DNA of 64,000 nt from Azolla caroliniana (Eukaryota; Polypodiophyta), in the NCBI GenBank assembly GCA_043228905.1, contig JBHGNT010000007.1, positions 2,356,001 to 2,420,000 on the forward strand, read 5' to 3'. Positions 24,401 to 33,164 of this stretch are shown here, one piece after another. Below the pieces are notes generated by a model. The model saw nothing but the letters and a program-made list of their open reading frames with translations. It ran no database searches and was not told the origin of the DNA. How positions within the stretch are numbered: position 1 is the stretch's first letter; each line of letters opens with the position of its first letter. The position numbers were made by a program, and so were the translations under genes.

Positions 24401-25152
24401 TGGGGGTCAAAGAGGTGGGAGATATAGTTGAGGTTCCATCTCAAAGAATTTTGGAGTTTACTGAAGCACGACAATTATTACGCATCCCGCCTAATTATGG
24501 GTTTATTTGGCAACAACTACAGAATATTGCATTGATGCAAGGTCCCTTACCTCTACAAACAGGAGAACAATCGTGGATTGATTGGAGTTTAAGGGGTCAA
24601 ACACCATTGTTACAAGTGACTACTAATATTTTGTATCATTGTTCCGTTGAGTCTCTTGGATGGTTATCATCTAAGGCTGAAGAAGAATGGAAAATACACA
24701 AATCTGATCATGGGTGGTGGCAGATCTTACAACGTAGTTGGCATTCTAAATTGCCACTTGTTGCAAAGGTATTCATTTGGAGAGTTTTGATCGGAGGATT
24801 GCCTTTGGGATTAGCTTTAAAGTGTCGTGGACTAGCAACGGGTACTTGCTTCTTTTGCACAGTTCAGATAGAAGATAATACTCATCGATTTATACAATGT
24901 CCAATTGCTTGTCAAATTTGGAGTTACATTTCTCAAATTTGGCAAGTTTTATCACGGAGTTATTTGACACCTAGACAATGGGTGTTTGCACAATTTACAC
25001 AAGCTGACCCAAAATCAAAGATGGAGATTGTTTTCCTATTTCTGAGATATTGGGGATTGCGTCATAATTGGAACATGCACAACGCTTTTGTATTTGATGG
25101 TAGACATGGAGTGAAAGCATATCTACGAAAGTTGAAGGGAGTACTAATGTGA
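21418..25152 (+). pseudogene. L1 LINE ORF2: endonuclease / reverse transcriptase, two stops
   Basis: One frame runs from ATG 21418 to TGA 25150-25152 (1,244 codons) with only two internal stops: TAA at 22195-22197 and TAG at 22906-22908. In order it shows an APE-type endonuclease (MKVVTWNVRG at the start, YAPNQ, GDFN, WLDR, SDHFP by about residue 235). Next comes reverse transcriptase: KSPGWDGLTNEVF, WRPISLMGG, YGFIAGRN, QLDLEKAYDHVNW, RQGCPLSPLLF, and the active-site box as LADD instead of the usual F/YADD. Last is a zf-RVT domain (LPLVAKVFIWRVL ... CFFC ... EDNTHRFIQC). Both stops are compatible with single C-to-T or similar changes in Gln/Glu-type codons. The rest is intact, so the copy inserted not long ago. 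Confidence 0.85.
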
Positions 25153-25338
25153 CAATTTTCTTTATTGGAACAAGTGGAAATTCTTTCCTCGGTGGAGTGT
25201 TCGTCTTGTCTATTGGCAATTCAACATGTTCCACTACCCATGTAGTGTAGTGTGGTTAGTGTGTGACCATACTCCATTGTCACACGTATTGTAAGTAGTG
25301 TTTTTCAAACACATTTATTAATATAATTATGTGTTTTC

Positions 25339-25341
<3 letters not shown>

Positions 25342-25384
<43 letters not shown>

Positions 25385-25690
25385 ATTGCCCAGATGGATG
25401 TAGCTCAGTTGGTAAGGTTGCCCAATGAAGACTAGGTGGTCATGGGTTCAACCCCTACATTTCACAGTGGCATCTAGTGAAATAGATATATATATATATA
25501 TAAAGTATATAATAGAGAGGCGAGGAAATCGGGTTTCAAACCCAAGACATAGTGCTTGTAGTGTTATCGACTTACCACTAGGGTAAGCTAATTATGAAAA
25601 AGAAGAAAAGAGAGATTAATTAAACAAACTTTTTTGTAGGTGGTAGTTGGAAAACTAGTTATCCAAGAAATTGGGAGGAAGAACACATCC
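25342..25690 (-). repeat. Right arm of inverted repeat flanking the L1 LINE
   Basis: Reverse complement of 18885-19206: (GA)n, SINE, purine-rich stretch, AATTAAACAAAC, GAAAACTAGTTATCCAAG. Beyond it, CCTTGATTTTGATTG ... AAGAGAGCAATGTTTT (25702-25743) matches 19330-19373 in direct orientation, so the flanks are a mosaic rather than a simple inversion. Confidence 0.7.
25388..25615 (+). mobile_element. SINE with two convergent tRNA-like parts (copy S2)
   Basis: This is the most complete copy. The plus-strand head carries A-box-like TAGCTCAGTTGG (25401-25412) and B-box-like GGTTCAACCC (25445-25454), with GGATGTA/TACATTT able to pair as an acceptor stem. A TA-rich linker (25485-25512) follows. The second tRNA-like part lies on the minus strand, with B box GGGTTTGAAACCC (25531-25543) and an A-box-like TAGCTTACCCTAGTGG (25575-25590). 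The element ends in an A/G-rich tail at 25596-25615. A (GA)n tract at 25342-25380 precedes the head. Confidence 0.75.
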
Positions 25691-25904
25691 TTAAATTTAA
25701 CTTCCTTGATTTTGATTGTTATTCCAAGAGAGCAATGTTTTGGAAACGGGAATAAAATAATGATATGAATGTGTAGGCCTAATGTGTCACATAGATGCAA
25801 TAATGTAAGGCAAGATTCAAACCTTGCACCTAGATAGATTTAGAAGCATTGTATCTACAAATAGAGAAACTATTATTGAGTGTTTGATTTCTCATAGATA
25901 ATGT

Positions 25905-26640
25905 TTTTTTTCAATAGAAACATCCTCCATTGGTATTAAAAGTAAAGTGGCCAGAGGCAATATACAAAGTTGTTCAATATTACAAGCAATGTTGTGAAGC
26001 CGTACCGAACAACCCTAGCCAATCTTTATAGGTAAAGTAACGAAAAACAATCCTTGTAAAGTATTGGACGAGTAAAGAAAGTACAACCAAGCCATGCCAT
26101 TCTCTAGATAAGCAAGATGAAGAAGAACGCAATGAGTACTCCTACGACTTGGATCGGACAATCTTCGCCGATGAACTCCTATGACTAGAATCGGAATTCT
26201 TTGCCGATGACAGCAACCATTGTTTGTGAATCTCTTAGGAATTCCAAACTATAAAACACCATATTCCAATTGAAGCTCTTCTTCATAAACATTTCATGGA
26301 TTCTGCTTTCAGTGTAGTTTTTGACCTTGTAACAAAAAGAAGCATTGTGGCAATTTGTGTAATCAATGATAATGTACATAAACACAAATAGTTGAATAAC
26401 AATTTGATTCCCAATGTTAGAAACAAATGAATCTAACACCTTAGACATCACGTTGTATGAATTGCATCTCATAAAATATTAATTGAAAACCTCCCAATTC
26501 ATAGTAACAGTGGATGATGTCGAGGGTTTCATAGATAACATTTATGTATAAATACATAGTTAAAACCACTAAGACAAACCCTATGGCCAGTAAACCAAAT
26601 ATCGACGAGTAGCCAGAAGTCTCCAATAGAACAATTTGAG
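25905..26640 (-). mobile_element. Unidentified retroposon with LINE-type 3' end
   Basis: A T-run at 25905-25914 followed by TCAATAGAAACATCCTCCATTGGTATTA is, in reverse, the 3'-end motif shared by retroposon ends at 28.2, 29.15, 37.3 and 47.2 kb. Minus-strand frames extend to about 26626 (95 and 61 codons) without any domain I recognise. Near 26145-26205 an imperfect direct repeat occurs (GGATCGGACAATCTTCGCCG / GAATCGGAATTCTTTGCCG). The 5' limit is uncertain. Confidence 0.45.
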
Positions 26641-26764
26641 TCTACATCAAGTCCTTGGTGGTCCCGCACATGTTTCACACGTAGGCATGTAACTTCATGA
26701 CACCGTAAAATTGTAATACCTTGTCCATGTTTACTCTGGGCTGGACTTAGCCCCAAACACAGGG

Positions 26765-27176
26765 TGTCTGTTCCGGAACACTTCACCAAAGGGGTGGTTA
26801 AGGGATGGATGTTATCCGGCTATCCAATTCCGATCCGACTAATTCCGGTTACGTTCCGATTATTAAAACACAACAGATTAATTATGACACGCGTAAGATT
26901 GACCCTTGAAGCGCAGAATGGCAAGTACAGAGACACAATAGAATTAAACATAACACTAATCTCATATTACTTCCATTAAAACAATTACATCGATTTCAGA
27001 CCCTTTTAAAGGCATCCGATAGGAAATACAAAACGGTGTCTTACCGACTATTGACACTATTAATCAGTGTGGATCCGGATTGGTACAACTATCCGTATCC
27101 GTCCGTTCCTATAACATTTCCTAACTAATAATTATGCTTCTAATTATAATATTATTCTCCAACTTGTCCTTGTACA
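26765..27176 (-). mobile_element. Gypsy-type LTR-like sequence
   Basis: Read on the minus strand, a purine-rich CGGGAGGG precedes TGTACAAGGACAAG at 27176. A CCTTTAAAAGGG core and AT-rich polyadenylation-like sequence follow, ending near GTTCCGGAACAGACACCC. It directly follows an integrase fragment in the same orientation, the order pol then 3' LTR expected of a Gypsy element. Termini are not proven. Confidence 0.4.
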
Positions 27177-27185
27177 TATTAACCC

Positions 27186-27545
27186 TCCCGATCATACTCT
27201 AGGCCAACAATCCACAAATTTGTAAACCAATTCACGAGATGTTATCGCGATTTTGTTTGGTATAAATCTGGCTAATTTTGTTAGTTGTGACCGACCTTGT
27301 TGTGTTTGAGGCAAGCTAATAATAAAATTCATAGATATATTTTCCAACTTATTATTAGGAATATCTAAGAGATGTAGAAGGCCTACAACTTTATGCTGCT
27401 CAACCTTATTCACCTAACATTGCAAACGTTTGATTACATAATTTTTGTTGTCATAGCATAATTTTGGCTAGAAAAAATCGATAGAGATTAGAATGAGTGT
27501 TCTATGAATTCCAAGGTGACCAGTTAAGGGTGCAATATTACACTT
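27186..27545 (-). pseudogene. Gypsy integrase fragment
   Basis: The minus frame gives LTGHLGIHRT ... CYDNKNYV ... C, the H2C2 zinc region, then NKVEQHKVVGLLHLLDIPNN and MNFIISLPQTQQG, which is the start of the catalytic core of plant Gypsy (chromovirus-like) integrases. ATG-frame part: 27192-27413. An in-frame stop replaces a residue of the zinc motif, and the core is cut off after about 50 residues. It sits next to the LTR-like sequence at 26765-27176, so the pair is the 3' end of one decayed element. Confidence 0.7.
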
Positions 27546-27671
27546 GAAAAAAATTCTTCTTTACATCTACAACAAACCTTCCATTATGATAGACCAAATA
27601 GCTAGAAATGTGAAAGATGGACTTAAAGGGTATGGTGATTTTAGTGATATCTTTACCAAATTAAGCATTCA

Positions 27672-28271
27672 CTTCCATCCCCATTACACTTGATTGTGTA
27701 AATCCACTTGGTGGCAATTACTTTTCTACCTTTTGGTAGATCACATAACTCCCACTGCTTAAGCTTTGCTTGTTGCGTATTACCTTTTATACTACTATTC
27801 AACAAACCTCTGAGATTATGCACAATCTCTGTCAAAATCCCAAAAAATATTTGGGCAGGTCTTTCAGTCACATTTTGCAATACCTTCAGACATCGGGCTT
27901 TCCAAATATACCAAATTGTAATACTACTTACTAATTGCCATATTTGAGGTTTATTAGTCTCTATTTGTGGATTCAAAAGTATCAATTTTTTTCCCATCAA
28001 ACCATGTCTCATCACAATAGAATCTGCAACCTCCTCTTGTTCATATACCATAGGTTTATCTTGTACCACTACCCATAATACCGCTCCCCATGTATACATT
28101 GTTCGAGGATATATTGGTATTAATAATGTTATGATTTGTTTCCATATGTGCATAACAAAAATACAACTCCACAAACAAGGGGATTTGTGGTATATCTTGT
28201 ATGTATAGCTTTACGCCGTTTTGTAATACTAATGTAGTATCCTTTTTTGGAAAGGAAAAAGAAAACTTTCA
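27672..28271. mobile_element. Chimeric retroposon insertion (LINE zf-RVT plus Copia RT)
   Basis: This roughly 600-bp block is absent from the paralogous site at 42421-42430. The junctions read AAGCATTCA (27663-27671) and AAACTTTCA (28263-28271), and the empty site reads AAGCTTTCA, so a 9-bp target duplication is plausible. The right end carries ACTAATGTAGTATCCTTTTT followed by GGAAAGGAAAAAGAAAA, the 3'-end motif of other LINE insertions here, on the plus strand. The coding remnant inside is on the minus strand. Confidence 0.6.
27680..28235 (-). pseudogene. LINE zf-RVT C-terminus joined to Copia reverse-transcriptase start
   Basis: The minus frame (ORF 27653-28174, with frame homology upstream to about 28210) first reads LWSCIFVMHIWKQ, a zf-RVT zinc-finger end, then IWYIWKARCLKVLQN and about 25 residues of the LINE C-terminal region. 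At about 27765 it changes without a stop into WELCDLPKGRKVIATKWIYT, which is the conserved N-terminal box of the Copia reverse transcriptase (RVT_2). It ends 10 residues later at the insertion border. The two halves belong to different retroelement classes. The join could come from template switching or from nested insertion followed by deletion. Confidence 0.65.
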
Positions 28272-29140
28272 TCTAGTATCTTTTGAAGAAATAGTCGTCA
28301 TGTTTTTTCCCTCAAAGTTCATAAAAATCGTGACTTCATGAACATGACTCGAAGCATTGACAATCATGTTGATTGATCCATATTCTTGAATATTACCTTA
28401 TGTTATACATTGGTTGTTGAATAACAGATCCGAAGAAGAAAGGTTAGCCTCACCAATAGAACCTTGAAAACGTTTCTTTCACATATTATGTATCTCCACT
28501 TAGTATTCCATGTTTCATAATTGAAACCTTGGGCTTCTAGTTCCATTTTGGATCAAGTGGTTTTGCCTCCATCTCTTGTTCAACTTGTTGATAGATTAAA
28601 GTGCAAGGTGGAAGTTGCTTTGGACCCCAAGTTTATGTGTAACAAGTTATACTCTCAGACCGGTTAGGTAATAGGACTAAAGATTGAACGTAAGGGCTTG
28701 ATAAGAATTTTGTTAATGCTCGGCGCTAGTAAAATAATTTCAACATTGGCATCCTTATAAGCCAAGTCTTAGTTGGTAAATTGCGATTCATTAAACTCAT
28801 CCTCGACAAGGGCTATGGTGTCATGGGCATACAAAATGTCATAGGTTATGAGGAACTTGAACTCATGATCATCCCAATGTGCACAATAAATTATAATCAT
28901 TGTGACACACATAATACTTATTACACATGTTCAAAGTAATAGGTTATGTTATAGCTACCATAACATACTATGTGATAGCTTTAGCTTTGATTGTTGGATG
29001 ACAAATATGTATGATAACCAAATGAGAAACATGTATTGTAACGAGGCGGCAAGCATGCATAAAGCTTGGAGTACTATATATTGGGAGATCTCAATATTGT
29101 TTACCCATTCTAGTTCAACACCAATCTTTATCATAGTCTT

Positions 29141-29287
29141 CTTTTTTTTTCCAAAATAAAACTCCTTCCATTAGTTATAAAATTTTACAAATGAGACGAT
29201 TATGTACAAATCCCTGAAGGGACGCGATAGTTCTATCTTATGTGGATGTTCACTAACTCAAGAAAGGGAGACCTTCACCATAATCTT
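29141..29287 (-). mobile_element. Short 5'-truncated LINE insertion
   Basis: Present in copy A and missing from the paralogous site in copy B (near 43380). The plus strand shows a T-run (29141-29150), then CCAAAATAAAACTCCTTCCA, the reverse of the LINE 3'-end motif. The flanks TTTATCATAGTCTT (29127-29140) and TTCACCATAATCTT (29274-29287) look like a 14-bp target duplication with three differences. Confidence 0.65.
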
Positions 29288-30458
29288 GTAACTCCTTTTC
29301 TCTTTTTTGCAATAATAAAAACCTACTTCCCCTTAATTTCCTTTCTCAATTTAGTATTATTTTTAGTTTTAAGCCTGGGCAAAACTAGAAAGAGTTGATT
29401 ATTCAAAAGCAAAGATACTATGTGTCACATACCCATGATGTTTATCATAAATTGATTGAAAATAGAGCTTCAGTGTGGTGATGGAGCCACTTATGATGGT
29501 AACATCAAGTGTTGGTCACATGATGCAAATTGTCAAATTCATTCATGCAAAAGTGTGGAGAGGGGTGACGGTAGCCTATGACGTTGCGTTTAAAACATAT
29601 CTACATATTTCCAATAGTACAAGCATTTTTTATAGCGGGTTAAGGAGGATGCAATGCATATAATTTGTGCATGGCATATCCTAAATTTGTTTGGATTGTT
29701 GTGTCACTGATTTGGGCACCATTATCTATGACATTATTGTCTTGCTCTGAGTGGATTTTCCCTCAAAGTTCAAGACTTTACCCTATCCTTCGTGTCTAAC
29801 CATCCTTAATATCAAGGCCTATGGTACAAATCTCGAAATTTTCCGAAAAAGCACCATGATAAGTATACCTTGCAATTGAGCTCTACGAGCATCTTGTACC
29901 CACAAGAGTTACCATGATATCATACGGTTTTCTATGTCCTTGGTAGATTTACCTTTTCTTAAAAACCCTCCCGACTATAGGAGGGACAAGTGTCAACATG
30001 TTTGGATATCGTTGTGTTTGTTGAAATATTAAAGACAAAAAGAACCTTCCCATGTATGATAGTTTCCTTTACAGGGGGTTTATAATGTTCACTTAAAACT
30101 TTAACCATTTTAAGAAGGAAACCTATATAAAAACACATAAAATAAAATGGCAAATTGACAATAGAATAGGTTCTATATATATGTCAATGTTATTCAGACT
30201 TTGTGGAATCAAGTCATGTCAAGATAAGATACATTTATAAGCCACATCAATTACATCTACTCAAGGACTCAACATTAAAGTTTACAAAGGTCAAGTGATT
30301 GAGCCTGAACTGGCAAGTCTTTTCCAGAGAAATACATCCTAAAGCTGACACTTTATGATTAAATTTTGAATCGCTCTTTCTGATTCCATGAAGTTTTTCA
30401 CTAAAAGTTGAACAGATGATTATTTCATTAGAAAGGCAATCTTTGAAGGAATTTTGAA

Positions 30459-32634
30459 CTAGATAAAATTGCCACTAGATGGCGAAATGGGTGATAGTTG
30501 AGATATTTTTCTTAGTACTTGTTTAAAATGAAGACTAGAGGAGCCCCCTTCAGAAATTCCTTGGCGAACAATTTTCTTACATTGCTCAATGTTCTCCCTT
30601 ATCACACTCCTCGATTGCATAAGCAATCTCACCTTCTCATCCACCTCTTGTCTCCCAAGCAAATTCTTCTTAGGTTCATCAAATTTAAGGGCAACATTCC
30701 ATAAATCCGCGCATAGTCTACCATTGATCATTTGGTCGGCAAAGTAAGGCCAACCAAGCATAGGAACACCTGCTGCCATGCTCTCTATGGTGGAATTCCA
30801 TCCATGATGTGTGAGAAAACCTCCAATAGCTCTATGAAAGAGTACTTCCTTTTGAGGAGCCCATGAAACAAAACAAGAATGTTTTCGCATTCGGTCCAAA
30901 TATCCATCTGGAAATCCTATGGGTGTTTTGTCATTCATAAGGTCGGCCCTAACCACCCACAATATAGGTTGTTTGCACAACTCCAATCCTAGTGCCAATT
31001 CCGTGAATTGTTCGATGGTAAGTATTGCGACGCTTCCTAACGAAACATATAGTACCGACTTTTCCGGTTGCGAATCTAGCCATTGAAAGCAACTGTGGTC
31101 TTCAATCCATAGACTAGGTCCTATGTTATGTGATGGAATTTGCCCTTCTCTGTGACCATTAAAACACCAATTCGGTAACACAGGACCGATTGTGAATACA
31201 TCCTTCTGAAAGGTCTCCCGGATGTGTTCCACGTAATCCTTCTCCAATTCATCAGATGTGTTTATGATTATGCATGTGGCATCTTCCAATAATTCACAGC
31301 ATTGAACAAAATATTGGTTAATGGGGTTGTCAGGGTTAGGACATTGCCAGTATTTGGGCAAGTCCATCCATTTGAGTGGTGATAGGTTAGGGACACAATC
31401 TTCTGCAAAAACAAAATAAATATGGAGACAAATAAGAGGGGAAGCTGCTGAATGCAAATTAAAAATCAACCTACGCCTGAGTAAATGCAATGGATTTGAT
31501 TTTTTGGAGATATCATATGGAATATGTTGCTATTGACCTGATTTTGTGCAGGAATTCATATGGATTTGAATATATTTGTCGAGACTTCTATCCAAATCAT
31601 GTCATCAACAAGATGTTGTACCTATTATACATGATGGTAGGACTGATGGCACATAGTATTCCAGAATTTACTCCAAATATTGGTACTCTAATATTGTTTT
31701 CTTCCCCTGAATTACCCTTTATGGTTCTATTAATACATGATTAGGTGTATGCTTGTAAGACCTAAAACTGAGATCGGTAACATCCAAACAATGACCGACT
31801 ATATTATATATGATTTCTTTACAAACATAAGCCCTCGGCCTCTTAAACACAATGGGGATGTTGCCAAACATAGTCATAACCTTCTCCATCATGGCATCAA
31901 TGAATGAACTCAATTCCCATGACTTGGAGAGCCTAGATTAGCATTTACCGTGATGATCTAAAAGGATTGCCGAATCTACATCTATTTCTCCATCATACAA
32001 TCAATGAATCCAACCAGCATCTACCAGCCTTAGCAATAACTTTTTAGATTCAGATTACTATTAATCAATACACAAAACAAGTTATCAGAAAAACCTAGAG
32101 CTATGAAAAAAGTATCTTACCCAGATGTGTCATTTGGTGACCAAGTTTCGGATAAGTGATCATGGATGCAAGGCTACCTGCACATTGTGGCCAAAAGGCG
32201 ATGAGCGGAAGGCTGAATCTTGCAGCAAGAATACGGGCCACAGGAGTGAAGGCATCAGCCAGGATGAAAGTGATGGGGTCATCGGGATCTTGTAGAAGCC
32301 TCTCGATCAATTCTTCGAGGGGATGCAGGAAGGTGGACATAGAGATGATAGTCTCAATGATGCTGTCTCTGCCACTAGTGCTTCCACCCTTGCGTACCGG
32401 GTCCTGGAATGATACCATTCGGAAATGTGGTACATACTGATTTTGAAGGAGAGTGTTGTGGGTGTGGTGATCATTCACAAATGTGATTCGGATGATGCCG
32501 CCATCGCCATCTCCATAGCCGTGGCTCTCACAAATTCTACCAGCAGTAAGCTTGATGCAAAGCTCCGTTAATGGACCTATGTGGCCCTGTGCAGGAAAGG
32601 CCATGACTAATCCATGTGCTAACTTGGTCTTCAT
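30459..32634 (-). CDS. UDP-glycosyltransferase UGT-A (GT1 family), 485 aa, one intron
   Basis: Transfers a sugar from a UDP-sugar to a small acceptor, presumably in the cytosol; the acceptor is unknown. Exons (minus): 32634-32121 and 31402-30459. The GTAAGA donor and TTTTGCAG acceptor give a 718-bp phase-1 intron and an open 485-aa protein, normal for plant UGTs. FPAQGHIGP carries the likely catalytic His18, and LADAFTP the likely partner Asp127. The 44-residue PSPG box starts at Trp352 (WAPQKEVLFHRAIGG) and ends FADQ; Gln at position 44 and Trp at 22 suggest UDP-glucose. Unusually, the HCGWNS core reads HHGWNS. The start follows a (GA)n tract on the sense strand. UGT-B is its recent duplicate. 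No lesion is visible, so the gene is probably functional. Confidence 0.92.
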
Positions 32635-32843
32635 CTTCTCCCTTTGCCTCTCTCTCTCTCTCTCTCTCTGTTACTCAATCTATGGACTAATGAGAGGTTT
32701 ATCTTGGCCTACAATCTTCTACCTCTCTCCAGATAGGTCTACAGATTAGACATAAGTCTGTGGTGTAATGAGAAGTTTTTCTGGGTCTGCAATCCTCTCC
32801 CTCTTTATATGTAGGTCTACAGATTAGACCTCATTCTATGGCT
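32635..32843 (-). promoter_or_regulatory. UGT-A leader: (GA)n tract and 78-bp tandem duplication
   Basis: A purine-rich GAGAGA tract (plus strand CT, 32649-32669) ends a few bases before the ATG. Upstream, TAATGAGAGGTTTATCTTGG at 32688 is repeated at 32766 as TAATGAGAAGTTTTTCTGGG, a 78-bp period reaching about 32843. UGT-B has a single copy at the same place. GA tracts can bind BBR/BPC factors in plants; a role here is inferred. Confidence 0.5.
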
Positions 32844-33164
32844 CTTAACTGCAGGGGACCACCATTGAAATTCTATAAAATGTATACCTTTTCATTCTCG
32901 TCACAATTTGATGGAGAATCATTAAAAAGTGAAAGCCTGTCAATCTAGGGCTTGGACGGCCTGTGAACTCGTTTCGGGAATTCTAGACGATCAGGGCCGT
33001 CCACTATGTTTACATCTAAAGCAAATGAAAATGAAAATGAAAAGAAATGAGAGAAAGGATCCTTTTTGGGGGGGGGGAAATTTGAAATCCATCTGTCTCT
33101 TCCCCGCTCTATGTGTGGTCTTTGTGTTTGTGTTTCTCTCTGTCTCTCTCTTCTGCTATTTCCT

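Larger units (their letters stand above)
19529..25320 (+). mobile_element. Near-full-length plant L1-type LINE
   Basis: A (GA)n-containing leader (19529-19574) is followed by ORF1 (DUF4283-like domain plus CCHC knuckle), ORF2 (endonuclease, reverse transcriptase, zf-RVT) and about 170 bp of 3' sequence up to about 25320. ORF1 ends 14 bp before ORF2 starts. No clear poly(A) or target-site duplication could be defined at the 3' end, because the element runs into the (GA)n head of SINE S2. Only a few breaks interrupt the two ORFs, so it is a fairly young but dead copy. Confidence 0.8.
27540..30145. repeat. Segmental duplication, copy A of the UGT 3' flank
   Basis: 27540-30145 aligns with 42298-43840 over its whole length except for insertions. 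Examples are CCATTATGATAGACCAAATAG, the GTTATACTCTCA block, and CAAAGATA ... CACATACCCATGATG. It continues into the UGT-A 3' region as copy B does into UGT-B. Copy A has two insertions absent from B (27672-28271 and 29141-29287). Confidence 0.85.

Noticed and set aside
25398-25466. Possible tRNA genes at 25.4, 19.1 and 50.5 kb
   Set aside because: A- and B-box-like motifs and a pairable acceptor stem are present, but the anticodon arm is not convincing and the same sequence recurs as part of a longer dispersed element with an A-rich tail. Called as SINE heads.
26765-27176. Complete Gypsy element
   Set aside because: Only an LTR-like end and a short integrase fragment are present; no RT, RNase H or gag in the same orientation nearby.
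32929-33164. N-terminal extension of the non-L1 LINE protein back to 32929
   Set aside because: The frame opens with GTG and passes through low-complexity and G-run sequence with no endonuclease motif; the recognisable domain begins near 33165.
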